Below are positions 1 to 11,029 of a DNA stretch of 64,000 nucleotides, in pieces. The DNA is from Cryptomeria japonica (Eukaryota > Streptophyta > Pinopsida > Cupressales > Cupressaceae). The notes beneath the pieces are model-generated. The model was not told the origin of the DNA, ran no database searches, and saw only the letters and a program-made list of their open reading frames with translations. Each line of letters begins with the position of its first letter. Position 1 is the stretch's first letter. The DNA lies in the NCBI RefSeq assembly GCF_030272615.1, contig NC_081411.1:825962397-826026396 (forward strand). The letters run 5' to 3'. A program made the position numbers and the translations under genes.

Positions 1-1393
1 CACATTAGAGTTGGCAGACCTTGTTTAAGCCTCTAGTTGTTGTGTTTCGCTTCGAGAGTGCCTAAAATAGGCCTTTTTTGAGGCTGATGTAACTTGCTCA
101 TGCAAAGGTGGTTTTTTTTCAAATGAGATACTAATAAAAAGCTGATTCTGTCAAACTTTGTAGCAGTGAAGGTATTTTTTAGTTATTTTATTGTTTAATG
201 TTAATTTTTGGATGTTAAAGTTAGATTTTGTTCTTGCACTTTCAAGTTCAATATAACTTTTGGCTTTTATCCCTGATTCTTGCGATTCATGTGGCATTGG
301 AAAGGTTTTAAGGAGCTCTTCAAAGCCATCCATGTACACATTTTCCAGATTATGTCTGAGGTAAATACATGATATAGTTTTGCATTTTTTGTATGATGGT
401 GGATTCCTCGATGTTTTGATAGTTGCGAAGGTGCTTCTTTGATCTAGTTAATTCATTTCAGCTATATTTTATTTTGTTGATCTCTATTCATGATGTGAGG
501 TGTGTATCATTGTTGTAAATAATGGGTTATGCAACACATCCTTCTTTTATCTCTTTAATTAAAGACAATTATGTCATGAGCAAAAGGCATTATTACACAT
601 TGCAGGTGGTCTAATCTCTTCACTCATCTTTATGGACTCATTCCTAAGCCAAAGACCAAATGAAAGCAATTAGTTTGGGGTAATAGAAATGATCATATCA
701 TAGGGTTGATTGGTTGTCGCATTAGTAAAACCTTCTTCCATGCCATCTATCCCAAGTTTAGAGGTATTTAGTGTCCATGCACAGTTTGGACCATTATTTG
801 GGATATTTTTGGAGATCCTCACGTTCCTCTATGCCCAAATGATCCTCTATTTGATTCTCATTACACTTGATGATGTTGATAGTATTTCCTTTGATGATGG
901 TACCTTAGAGGAGTTTAAATATGAATCAACACTTGAAAGTTATGATGATCTAGAAACTCCACATACAACTCCTACTTCTGAGATCACCTTTCATCTTTTG
1001 TTGGTGATTCATTGACTACTAGTAGTGATTCATTATCAATGGTATCTATTTGCCTTCCTAATTAAGATTCCTATTTGATACACATTGGTTCATTGTTTGT
1101 GGAGTCCCACATTTTAGACTTGGAGGACACATTTGCAGATTTATCTTTCCTATTTGATGATATTGTCACTTCATCTATCTTTTGAGCTTGTTCAAAATTA
1201 GTTTCCATTAGTTCCTTTCTTCTCACCTTCTATTGTGATTGGGCGTGCACCTAATTAGTTTGTGGCATCTTCATCATCCAAGGACTTGGCAATGTATGAG
1301 CATATTTTAGAGATATGATCATTCTACATTTGGATTCCATTTCCTAATTCCTATCCAAAATGGGAAGCTTTCTTGCATTTGTACTTGGCTTAT
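1..1393. other. AT-rich intergenic sequence, no gene recognised
   Basis: Only short chance open frames occur here. The stretch at about 700-1015 has one 101-codon open frame with low-complexity Asp/Ser/Thr codons. It could be the decayed end of a retrotransposon polyprotein, because a retroelement-like 3' end follows. I see no domain motif that would support a specific call. Confidence 0.4.
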
Positions 1394-2240
1394 CTTCTTC
1401 CTAGGGGGAGAAATGTTGTTTGTAGACATTGAACAATGTTTTGTCTTCAAGAACAATATTTTTGTAGGACATCTTCATTAAGGGGGGGCTATATAGTCTC
1501 CTTTCCTTCCTATGAGGAGATATTTGATTCTATATACATGATTTATGTAGTCCTTGGAGAGTTTTGAGTCCTCCATGCATCATCATTTGTTTGTTTCTTT
1601 TCTCTCTTTTGGAGAGGATTTTTGTCCCGTTGGGTTTTCTTCTTTACTTAGTTTGTTAGAGATTGCATTGCATTTGTACATGAGTACTTAACATGGCCTA
1701 GTAGCTGAGACCCATATTGCATAATAATGTACTCTCTAAGTTGAACTTAAGGGAGGTGTTGTAGTTAAGTGTTTTACCTATTCATGCTTTCACTAAGGTC
1801 TACATTACACTTTCACTTAAGTTTACTTAGTGACCACTTTAGGAACATTTCCACTATAAGCGAAGTTCCTACCTTTGGTTGATGTATTACACTATCACTT
1901 ATCCACCTTATGTGGATACTAGTTTATCATTTGCATAGGATTATGACACTTGTCAACATCTTGTCTAATCTTTCATTTCACCTTTCTTTTATATGCAAGG
2001 TCTATTATGTATATTCACATATCCATTAGCAATATTCAGGAATCTTGCATTGTTGAAGCAATCTTTCTTGCCATTATCTCTTGTGGAAGTTATTTTGGTC
2101 TTTAGAGATCATAGGGGTGTTGTAGAGTCACCAAATACTCTAATAAGTTGTCTTCCCATTGAGGAAGTTTAGGAAATTATTTTGGGAATAACTAGTTTAT
2201 AAGCCATATTGTAGCAATGTAAAAATGATTAAAGAAGACT
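1394..2240 (+). mobile_element. LTR-retrotransposon 3' remnant: polypurine tract and start of 3' LTR
   Basis: A GGGGGAGAAATG stretch near 1400 and the purine-rich AACTTAAGGGAGG ending at 1756 look like the 3' untranslated region and polypurine tract of an LTR retrotransposon. The next bases, TGTTGTAGTTAAGTG from 1757, have the TG start expected of an LTR. A TATA-like TTTTATATG lies near 1988. I found neither the other LTR nor the LTR 3' end, so the extent to the right is approximate and the superfamily is not assigned. Confidence 0.4.
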
Positions 2241-3202
2241 GAATATATTAAAATATTGACTACATTTTTGTTTTATTATTTTGTTATGCAATTGTAGTGT
2301 AGTTTCTTTTCAATTCCGTTTTTTTTCCTCTACCATTTTCAATATAGTATTAGAGAAAGAATTTGTGTTGTGTTATGAAATACCAATGATAAATACCTTA
2401 ATACAAGAAGAATGCATTGGATAAAGGTGCTTAAACTTCTATATTGTTTGATCAATATTTAAATCCTTGCTATTCACAACTTGCTATTTCCTTGCACCTT
2501 TTGTAGTAAAGAAAAAGAAAAAGGGAAAGCACACGATTTTTGATATTTCCTATGGCAACACAAAAACCAATAAAAGGAGATGACAACATAAAATAAATTT
2601 ACAATAGGAACTGAATTAGAGGCACCAAAAGATGTAGTAGATTGGAAAAAAATAGATACTCCAACATCTAAATAACAATTCATCAAAATGCCTAGAAAAC
2701 TTAGATATATTCTTGTGTATTATTTTCTTCCTTGCAAATTGATTCCCAATGCTTTGTTGTACTATAAAGCTTACATTATTGCAAGCATTGGAGTTGGAAC
2801 ACTTGTTGAAAAATGAATTCAAAAGAAAGCTATAGGGGATGAAAGGATTATCTAGGAAAGTCTAGTAGTGAAAAAATTCCTATATTCTTTTTTGAGAAAG
2901 AACTATTTATTGTCTTACAACATTGAAGGGTTGAATTGGCAACTTCTTAGGAGGAATTTGTGGAAAGTGGCTAAGCATCTACTAGCTTAAGTATACATTA
3001 TTTTAGTTTATTTTATTATTCTACCAAACCATACTCATTAGTCTTAATTCAATTTATTTTTCAAGAGATAAAAATGAGTTGTGAAATGTGATTCAGGTTC
3101 CCCAAGTTTAAATAGGTATAAATATTTTGGTGCTTATTAGTGATATGAGTTTAATGAGGGATTAATTTTAATTCAAGTGAAAAATTTACAAGTTCATGTC
3201 AT

Positions 3203-4861
3203 ATAACATATGTTGATCTCGATTAATCAAACGCTCCTGATGGCTCCCACTCCTACAACGAGAAGTTTTTTTAAACATCCAATTGCTTCTCCCACCCATG
3301 CCCCTAGACATGCTTCCGTGGGATCATCTTTTGTTTGTGGGTTTGTCTCTAGTTCTCGTGAGGGCTTTGGGTATGCGCCAACTATAGACGTGCCTCCTCT
3401 GCTTCCTACCACAACCATTGCTAGGTCTACTACAGTGCTACTCAGGGATCTTGCAAATTTGGTGTGTGATGAGGTTCCCCTTCTTGTTGTTGTCTCTGAT
3501 GTCATGGCTATTGGGGTCCCTCTTCCAAAGCTTGTTTTTATTGTTGGTGAAGGAAGCTTGGCGTGTGTTGCCAAATCTATTGTTGTCCTTCCTCCAAAAG
3601 GGAAATCTCATCCTCTTGCTTGTGCCAAGACATCCCCTATTGTTGTCTGTGGCCAAGATGTGATATAAAATGTGGACTTCCGCCAATGCTAGAGACTGGT
3701 GTGTAGATTTGTTGGTCTTTGACCTTCTCTCCCGAATCTTCATCAATGGGTGATGGATTCTTGGAAGCCTTTAGTTTCGGGTAACATTGAGCTTTTACCT
3801 TGCACTAAGAGTTTTTTATTGCTTCTTTTGTTTTTGTTGCTGATTGTGATTTGGTTTTGAGCAAGTTGTGGATCTAGGGTATCCACTCTCTCTCAGTCAA
3901 ACCATGGACAAACTCCTTTAACCCTTTTATTGAACTCCTTAGTGTGCGTCTAATGTGGGTTCATTCCCAATCTTCCCCTTCATTTTTGGGAAGATTCTTG
4001 TTTTGAAGCCATTGGCAAATCTATCAACCGTTTCTTGAAGGTAGACGATACCACTTTCTTAATGGGTCTTTCTACTTTTGCATGCATGTTGATCAATATT
4101 GACATCTCCATGCCTCTTCTTGGGGATGCAATATGGTTCTCATGGTTGGGGTTAGGCCATGGACATTGGATTATGAGAGCCTCCCCTTTCGATGTCGTCA
4201 TTGCTTATCTACTAGTCACTTGGCCACACATTTCTTTCTTGAGGCATAAAGGCACTACCACTTGGTGTAGGGATGCTAATGGTGATCACCTAACTATCCT
4301 AGCTTTTGATTCTTCCTCTAATGACACTTCACATGCTGTTGACGATTCCTCCCAAGATGATGGCTTACCTTTTGCTATTGGCCTGGCCTCCTTAGGCCTT
4401 GTGGATCCTCCTCCACCTCTTGCTATTGGTGTGGCCCCCTTTAGACCTATGGAACCTTCTTCATTTGTTGCTCATGTTCTATCCCAACTTCCAGTGGACG
4501 ATTTGTTGCCTTGTCAACATTTTGCTCATGGTGCTGATAGTCTCACTATGGGGTTCCCCGCTCTTGGTCCCCCTTGCGATGGTGTTCCAAATGATAGTAT
4601 TGCTTGGATTATTGTTTATTGATGGAGGAAAGATCGTTCTTCCTCATCTCCCCAAACTCTCCCTAAGGTTGTGTGCAATTTTTTTACCCACCTTTGATGT
4701 GGGCAACTAGCTATTCTGCGAGTGTGTTGCAAATGGTCTGTTTTGGCCTTTGCTATCAAAACTTGTTTTTGACTAGTCAAGTTTACAGTCATTTTAGGTT
4801 ATCTTTGTATAGGGTCAACACCCTTGTTTTGTTGCTTTTAATATATAAAACATATTTTGAT
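3203..4861 (+). mobile_element. ORF1-only (non-autonomous) LINE copy A with imperfect 15-bp TSD
   Basis: The unit at 3218-4846 is flanked by ATAACATATGTTGAT (3203-3217) and AAAACATATTTTGAT (4847-4861), a 13/15 match that fits a target-site duplication. It starts just upstream of an ATG at 3240, encodes a decayed LINE ORF1 protein, and passes directly into a 3' end with AGGGTCAACACCCTTG followed by TTTTAATATATA. No endonuclease or reverse transcriptase sequence lies between ORF1 and the 3' end. The copy at 18106-18861 has the same ORF1-to-3'-end arrangement, so the lack of ORF2 is a property of the lineage rather than of this copy. Confidence 0.65.
3240..4622 (+). pseudogene. LINE ORF1 (DUF4283-like region plus eroded zinc knuckle), broken
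   Basis: The frame starts MAPTPTTRSFFKHP at 3240 and is open to 3668. A second open segment at 4035-4622 begins MKVDDTTFLMGLSTFACML, followed by WFSWLGLGHGHWI and GTTTWCRDANGDHLTI. This is the arrangement of plant LINE ORF1 proteins: an RNA-binding DUF4283-type domain, then a CCHC zinc knuckle. Here the knuckle position is scrambled by small indels and no complete CxxC-H-C set survives. The segment between 3669 and 4034 holds stops and a frame change. The C-terminal AWIIV followed by a basic stretch matches AWTIVCHRRKGK in the 18-kb copy. As known for the family, the intact protein would bind element RNA; this copy cannot make it. Family assignment is by eye. Confidence 0.6.
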
Positions 4862-5440
4862 TTCACTTTGAATATTGTATTTTGGGAGACAAGTTTTCTG
4901 AGGGGTTATTAATATGAAGAGTGCATTTAAGAGGAGATTCATTTATGAATCATAATGACTCTTTTTATACACGATAAAGCCATATTGTAAAAGGTGCATA
5001 TTTTATGGAAACTGACACTTAATGTCTATGTATGGTTTCTATTTTATTTTATGTCTGATTGTCAAAGAAACCTTGCCTTTACATTTTGACTACATGGTGG
5101 TACTTGGTATACTTGATTACATTTTATTCGGTGTTTAGTGTTGCTTATGATATAAACAATAAAATATTAAAAATAGTTATGAATAAAACCTCAAATATAA
5201 TGAAGAAGATAAAAGGGGAAGGATTTATTGGATGAAGCATAACCTTTTAAATTGGAGGTTGGAGGATTTTCATCATTGAGCTAGTTCTCGCATACAGATG
5301 ATACTTTGCAAGAGAAGCTCCCGTTTCATTTTTTTTTCTCTTCATGAAGCAAGAGGGGCTTGACACTTTTGACATAACTTGTGGATAGTGTAATCCTTGA
5401 AATAGGGTGGGATTAGTATATTTACATTGATATAATTTCT
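4862..5440. other. Intergenic, nothing recognised
   Basis: AT-rich sequence downstream of the ORF1-only LINE copy. I see no conserved protein motif, RNA gene or clear repeat boundary. Confidence 0.4.
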
Positions 5441-5448
5441 TTAATACA

Positions 5449-5700
5449 TTAAAGGAGGGATATAGTTTTCATAGCATTAGAGGAGGGATATTGACACTTC
5501 TAGCAGAAAATAGATTTTGAAGGAGAGTTGTTCTCTCATTTACATGCATCAAAGGAGGGATTTTATTCTCATAGCATTGGAGGAGGGGTTTTGACACTTT
5601 CAAAGGAAAGTGTACTTTTAGATGAGAGTTGAGCTCTCTGATGTAGACACTAGAAGAGGGATTTTGGCACAGTCAAAGGAGTTATTTTTCACTATGCATA
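5449..5700 (+). repeat. About 100-bp tandem repeat, 2.5 units
   Basis: Units begin at about 5449, 5548 and 5649, each with AAAGGAGGGAT-type starts. The first two continue through CATAGCATTRGAGGAGGG and a GACACTT block to a GAGAGTTG motif. The third unit is partial. Unit-to-unit identity looks like roughly 75-80 percent by eye. Confidence 0.6.
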
Positions 5701-6714
5701 GAAGATAGCTTTTCATGTGGTACAAAGGATTTGCAAATTTGAAAGTGAAGCTTGGGGATCACTCAACATTGATTCCTTTTCTTCCCTTTCTCTAGGAGAA
5801 AAAAGAGGAAAGAAAGGAACCATTGAAGGTTGAGAGATAGAAGATGTTGGGTATTTTTCTCTTTGCCCTTTATAGGATTTTGTAGGTGGAACCACAACAT
5901 ATGGAGGAGGAATAATATGATTAGGAAGGAGTCTCGGACTAGGATGTGGATCACTCATGACCTGTGAGTTAGGAAGAGTTACTTCTATATCCATGGACAA
6001 TGAAGGATCGTTAGGAGTGAGAGTTGAAGAATAATCTTTACAACTCTTATTTTTTTTCTACAAGTAATAAGTTTTTTTTGTTGAATTTCCTTGTATTGGT
6101 GGTGAATCTTCCTTTAAATTTTAAAGATCTCATTGTCATTACAGTCATAAATTTATAGAAAAAAATCATTTTCACATGTATACGATTGATATCATAAACA
6201 CGAATATGAGCATAAATAAATTAAAAAATACAAATTTATGAAATTACTACAAACCAAATACAAAAATATTACATATTTTACAATATACTTTTCTATAACA
6301 TAGTATCTCTCCTAGAAACTTCACTTCCATTTCCATCAGATGGCCATAATCAATTAACCCTAGTTCTAGTACCATGAGAGGAACTTGAGTTTGAGAATGA
6401 TGATTATGTGGAGAGCATCATAGAGTAAAAAACCAAACTTAAAGGACAAACTAGACGCCAAGCCACAGCTGTAAAAATCTTCAAGCTTGTCTTGAATGCG
6501 AAAAGAAGAGAACCAGAACCAGGTCAGTTAAACCAATGAAACGATATAATCAAGGACACGAAACCCTATCTCCAGAGCCCGTATCATTGCAACGCATTTT
6601 TAATCGGAGGGAGGTATCATCAAATCAGCTGCTACGATGAAATTCAACATGGAGGGCACAATACTTGGCCACGACCAGCAGAAAATAATTACATTTATGA
6701 AGAAAGCAAAGCAA
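5701..6714. other. Intergenic; one 95-codon minus-strand open frame of unknown nature
   Basis: On the minus strand 6000-5713 is open for 95 codons. It gives a Pro/Ser-rich, basic product (PPPYVVVPPTK, SPREREEKES) with no recognised domain. It may be a fragment of a retroelement polyprotein or chance. The rest is AT-rich. The right part, from about 6600, already encodes the C-terminal end of the fossil membrane-protein fragment described separately. Confidence 0.35.
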
Positions 6715-6873
6715 CCCACAATCATGTAAACAACAAGAATTTGGTGTTTGTCGAAATCATCCTTCCGAGCAATATTGGAATCAAGGAATACTGTTGACAC
6801 CACCAAAATGCCGCCAATTAGTTGTAGCTTCGCCCAAATGTTAACGTTATTGCTGAGAATTGTTTTGTTTCAA
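6600..6873 (-). pseudogene. Fossil exon of a small membrane protein (copy A, keeps the C-terminus)
   Basis: Reading down from 6873, the minus strand encodes a segment beginning NKTILSNNVNIWAKLQLIGG, continuing through FLDSNIARKDDF and two hydrophobic stretches (ILVVYMIVGCFAFFINVIIF and a neighbouring WSWPSIVPS turn), and ending in MIPPSD with a stop at 6600. Just upstream of the NKT block there are two in-frame stops, so this copy cannot be made from the expected start. The paralogous fragment at 56361-56601 keeps the N-terminal part with an ATG but lacks the C-terminus. The hydrophobic profile suggests one or two membrane spans. I do not recognise the family. It is most likely an exon of a host gene caught in the duplication. 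Confidence 0.45.
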
Positions 6874-8963
6874 GATCATGGATCGAGGATGCCATCTGCA
6901 AAATGTTTACCCATAAAAACTGTCAACATTTACATCAATTTTAAAACATTAAGCCACATAATTGAAAAAGAAGAAACCAACTACTCAATAGTCAAAGAGT
7001 CAAAGCAACTAATAGTTGGCATCCTTCCAACCATATTATTTTCACTGTGTAATTCAAACAAAATGATACAGTCATGGAGCATAGGCATAGCTCAACTATG
7101 CCCAAGTAAACTGAAAATACTTGATAAATCCGTAGATGGAAACCTAAAGAGTTTCAATGTATTACGTTAGTTTTTTTGTATAAGGAAAATCATATATAAT
7201 GTTTTACATTAATCTAAATAGCCAAACGAAGAAATCCTACAATGACTGACACAGATTTTTTGCTCCTACACTCAACCCTACACTGTAGAATAACGATGGA
7301 AGGAGAGGACGATTTGTTAAGGAGATAAAATTAAGGATAGAACGATGCTTCTTACCTTATCAAATCGTGGTGTTCAAATGGAGCCTGCCCTTTTCTAATT
7401 GTTTTGAATTTATGTACAGTCGTGTCTTCATTTATAAGCTGCAAGAATTCGTAAACGAAAAGCCTTGCTAATCCTAAAACTAAGCTTTAAAGCTTAAAAA
7501 ATCAAGCTGTCCCAATCTCATAACTCAGTTTTAAAGCTAAAAGAATCTGAATGCTTTCTCTGATTTATGCTTGAAAAATCAAGGCGTTCCAAATCCGTAA
7601 GTCAATTTTAAAGCTAAAAAGCTGCTCCTAACCCATAAGTCAGTTTTAAGCCTAAAAACTCTAATTCATACGAGTTGGTAGTTAATTTATTCTTATCTGC
7701 TTCTTAGTCATTATTTAAATGACAGTGACACTAATTGGCACTGTAGTGTTCCCTATGTGAGATGAACTATCTGTTTTCTTTAATCAATGGTTCAAAATAT
7801 CCCTAGACATGCAAGATTGATAGAATAAATTTTGCCTCTTCATTGTTCTTTAACTTTTTTTGGTATCGTGGTTGTTATCACTTTTTGATATCGCCTTCTG
7901 GATGGCTTAAACTTCTAGACTTAAAAGTGTTAAACACTCAGAATTGATCTCTAGACTTAATATGTTGCTTAGTGTGTGTGGTTTAAGGCTGGCCCCCTCC
8001 GTCCCGATGATTTTATTTTCCATTCTTTCTATAATCTTCGTTCAGTCCTCACACATGGGTGGTTTCCAGATGTCTGACTTATGTTTCACAAAGAACAATG
8101 AATTTGCTTCCCTTGTTAATAAGATATTTGAGGGATCAAAACATAAAATATTTGTAACTACAATATTTGACACGTTGTTTAGAATTGTACTAAATGGCAA
8201 GTTGAATTTTGTAGAGGAGAGACTACCAAGCTCCAAAATTGCATAGGACATGACATTTTCATTAAATATGTATAAGCTTACAAAATATTTATTGAATTGA
8301 CTTTGTTGCAATTGATTTGTTGTATATTCTTTCTCACTTCTCTTATTTGTACATATTTCTCACCTTTGGGAGTCTTAGATTACTTTATGCCATTATTTTT
8401 AATCTATCCAAACTTGCTTTGCTGCATTTCTACATACACCTTATGGATATGAAGATACTATTTTGATTATATGTTCTTGATCCCATTACAAGGTGAATTA
8501 ATCATGAGGCCCATCCATCCTCACATCCTTTTAGCGACTTTTCTGTGTTGATAATCACATTCTAAAATGAATTAACATTAAATTTGATTTTCTATCAAAC
8601 AATTGTATTAAGTTTAATTTAATCTAAATCATTCAATTATCTATAAGTTATTTATAAATTTAATTACTAACTAAAATAAATATTATTTCTATGATTATAT
8701 ATTTCTAGTTTTTAGACTATAGATTTCTATTTTTTTCTATTTGATTGAAAACAATGCACATCCTACAATTATTACATACCATGAGATAACAAATATGTTA
8801 CCCCTCTTTGAACAAATATTATACCCCTTGTCGAACAAATATATAATATAAAAATTTCTTTTCCAAATTACCATTTACTTTTCTTACGCGGAGGTGAATT
8901 TATTTTATAAAGAGGTTCCAAAACTTTTACCATTATCGACTTCCTTTTGAAATAAATTAACCC
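6715..8963 (+). repeat. Segmental duplication, copy A
   Basis: This segment matches 56362-57154 plus 62796-63989 in the same orientation, at very roughly 85-90 percent identity by eye. Copy B is interrupted by a 5.6-kb insertion. The homology begins at CCACAATCATG (56361 side) and still continues at the window end on the copy B side. Copy A has two stretches that copy B lacks (about 6890-7060 and 7190-7330). It carries two minus-strand fossil coding fragments and a short repeat series (CATAAGTCAGTTTTAAGC-like units) at about 7480-7665. It also preserves the empty site for the hAT insertion at about 7747-7754. Confidence 0.85.
8042..8246 (-). pseudogene. Conserved coding fragment of unknown family, copy A
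   Basis: From 8246 to 8042 the minus strand is open with a product starting MSYAILELGSLSSTKFNLPF and including CFDPSNILLTREAN, ending CED. The copy at 63082-63294 encodes the same peptide with conservative changes (ELG/DLG, SFSTIL/STIV) and an in-frame one-codon difference. An intact frame plus a 3-nt indel in two diverged copies suggests real coding sequence. The product is only about 70 residues and no domain is recognised, so it is probably a single exon or exon fragment, not an annotated gene. Confidence 0.4.
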
Positions 8964-10448
8964 ATAGTAAGAAGTTTACTCATGGACACAACAGGCTAAA
9001 TAGTAAAATTATAAAAACAGATGGACAATGATGCTTCTACCTCTATAGTCAATAAGTCTTGATAGAAAATCAAACATAAATCCCATCATAGGCATAAAAT
9101 ATGGACTTTCTTGTCTAGTTGTACCATAGAGCAATAGATTCCAACTTCTAATCAACTCGTTCATAATCATCAAGTTGTTCAAATCTAGGATCTCTTGCAA
9201 CTTCTACCATTAAATACAACATTATAGCTTATAAAATGATGGTGGAATTTGGTTTGTGAATTCATTTGCTATTGCACAAATCAAGCATTGTTAGAACTTT
9301 CTTGAAATTTCTCCAAACAACTTTAGTGTTTTAATAGGCATTATATTTGTAGGTATTCCTATAGTCCACAACTCCTACATCTCATCTCTCCCTTTCCTTC
9401 TCTCCATATCCCTCTCCTCCATCTCTATCTCTATCTCCTTCTCTATTCCTATCTTCCTTTCTATCTCTATCCTCTAAATCTATTTCCTTACCCCTCTCTA
9501 TCTCTCACTCTTCCCCCTCTCTGTCTCTTACTCTTCCCTCCGCTCTCTTTATATCTATTCATATCTCCCCCTCTTTAGCCTATTGGTAATGGAGCTTTAC
9601 TATATATTTAATTCAAAAGTTTTGTTTCTATTGTATTTGGATCTTTGTAAGTAGCTTAATTGATTTGAAGCTATCGCTTCTCCATCAAGACCTTTGTTGC
9701 ACAAACAATATCATTTTTTAAATGGCCTATCAATTCAACTTAGGTAATACTCAAATGCATGCCACTAACAAACCATTTTTTTTCCCTTACTGACCTTTCA
9801 CACCTCTTTGGTGTACCTATTGCACACCAAGGTACAATTTCTAATTTTATTACAGTGAAGTTGTTCCCTATGAAAAAAATAAACCTTCACTTGAACATCC
9901 GACATCTATTAATGACTATTAAATTTACCTTTTAAGTAAATTGTCACATAGCAAAAATATGACATAAAAAATAAGAATGAATGAATCTCAAAAAATCTAG
10001 AATTTATTACCCATATGTATTTATTTTTGAGAAAGTGGATGTATTTACTTTTGAGATTCTAATGGGTCTACTTTTAGAGTTTGATATTTCTTATTCTCCA
10101 TTTACTACATTTAATACTTTCATATGCTTTTATTATTTTTTATTTGTTTTACAAATTTTTTTAGATTTGTTTTGTTTTGACACAGAAATGCAGAAAAAAA
10201 TTTGAGTTTCAAATGCACTTTCATACTATAATGAAAGTATCAACTTTTAAATCAAATTATATTTTATTATATTAATATTCATTTTCTAATATAAAAATAA
10301 GTATATTAGTAGTAAATCTATTAAAGCTATAAATTAGTTTATTAATAAATTAATTATATTTTATATTCTCTAAATAATAATATAGATCAAATTTTATGAT
10401 TCATCAAAATTGTTTACTCCTTGTCAATTAATCTTAAATTTATTATTT
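8964..10448. other. AT-rich intergenic sequence with a pyrimidine-rich tract
   Basis: No gene is recognised. Apart from the TCTCTA-type tract annotated separately, the sequence is very AT-rich, with runs of short direct repeats of TTTATTA-type composition near 10240-10440. Open frames here (for example 9981-10205) are Phe/Ile/Tyr-rich translations of AT-rich DNA and are not supported as genes. Confidence 0.5.
9385..9580 (+). repeat. Pyrimidine-rich microsatellite-like tract (CTCTAT/CTCCCT)
   Basis: About 195 bases are almost purely C and T on the plus strand, with repeated TCTATCTCTAT, CTCTCCCT and CTCTTCCCTC motifs. A homopurine/homopyrimidine tract of this length can adopt non-B structures. 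No gene lies close enough to suggest a regulatory role. Confidence 0.75.
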
Positions 10449-10505
10449 AAATTTGTTGGTGTTGGAAATAAGCCACACTCGGACCAACGATGGACTGGTC
10501 CAAGA

Positions 10506-10575
10506 GGAGCTAGTAGCTTAGTGGTAGAGCACTCCAGTAGGGTATGGAAGGTCCTAGGTTAGAGTCCTAGCTAGT
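10506..10575 (+). promoter_or_regulatory. tRNA-like block in TRIM left LTR (A box, degraded B box)
   Basis: TAGCTTAGTGG with the following TAGAGC forms a D-arm-like hairpin and matches the RNA polymerase III A box. CTAGG-TTAGAGT-CCTAG forms a perfect five-pair T-arm with a seven-base loop. Its B-box core is changed from GGTTCGA to GGTTAGA. The anticodon arm is weak and the acceptor stem is poor, so it is not a functional tRNA gene. Confidence 0.7.
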
Positions 10576-10704
10576 GCATGTCTCAACATGGTATTAGAGC
10601 CAGGTCTAGGGTAGGAGCCCCAAGCACACAAGAGGTGTGGCTTAAGGGGGGGTGTTGGTGTTGGAAATAAGCCACACCCGGACCAACGATGGACTGGTCC
10701 AAGA

Positions 10705-10774
10705 GGTGCCAGTAGCTCAGTGGTAGAGCACTCCAACAACGTATGGAAGGTCCTATGTTCGATTCCTAGCTGGT
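10705..10774 (+). promoter_or_regulatory. tRNA-like block in TRIM right LTR (canonical A box, near-canonical B box)
   Basis: TAGCTCAGTGGTAGAGC is a canonical A box and D-arm (GCTC/GAGC). TGTTCGATTCC differs from the B-box consensus GGTTCGANNCC at its first base. The T-arm CTATG/CCTAG has one mismatch. The A-to-B spacing is that of a tRNA. With its LTR twin it suggests an internal pol III promoter inside a pol II-type LTR. An automated tRNA finder might call it a pseudo-tRNA. Confidence 0.7.
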
Positions 10775-11029
10775 CAATGTCTCAACAAAATTAAATTTAT
10801 CTATTTATTATTATCTATCATATTTAATTTAACATAATATTAATTATTAAATATGTTTTAAAAATGCTTTATTGAAAATCAGAATCAAGAATTACAAAAG
10901 AGAACCAGAGCCTTAAAGCTCCAGAAAGGAACCACAAGCCCAACCAAAGATTAGCCAACTTCATAACTATCCATATCCTCAACACAGATCTTATGCAAGT
11001 CCTGATAGTAATCCAAGGAGAGATGCTCC

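Larger units (their letters stand above)
10449..10792 (+). mobile_element. Complete TRIM retrotransposon with 135-bp LTRs and perfect 5-bp TSD
   Basis: Two direct repeats of 135 bp (10454-10588 and 10653-10787) both begin TGTTGGTGTTGG and end TGTCTCAACA. They are flanked by AAATT on the left (10449-10453) and AAATT on the right (10788-10792). The 64-bp interior starts with TGGTATTAGAGCCAGG, a primer-binding site of the initiator-tRNA-Met type (typical form TGGTATCAGAGC). It ends with the polypurine tract TTAAGGGGGGG immediately before the second LTR. This is the complete layout of a terminal-repeat retrotransposon in miniature: 334 bp and no coding sequence, so it must be mobilised by proteins of another element. 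The LTRs also contain a dyad GGACCA/TGGTCC and a tRNA-like block. The element may equally be a deletion derivative of a larger LTR element with the same LTRs. Confidence 0.9.

Noticed and set aside
3227-3574. Minus-strand 115-codon ORF
   Set aside because: It is antisense to the LINE ORF1 remnant and has no independent support.
9981-10205. 74-codon membrane-like protein
   Set aside because: The Phe/Ile/Tyr content follows from AT-rich DNA; there is no conservation or promoter evidence.
10506-10774. Two tRNA genes
   Set aside because: The A and B boxes lie inside LTRs with TSD, primer site and polypurine tract. Anticodon and acceptor stems do not form properly.
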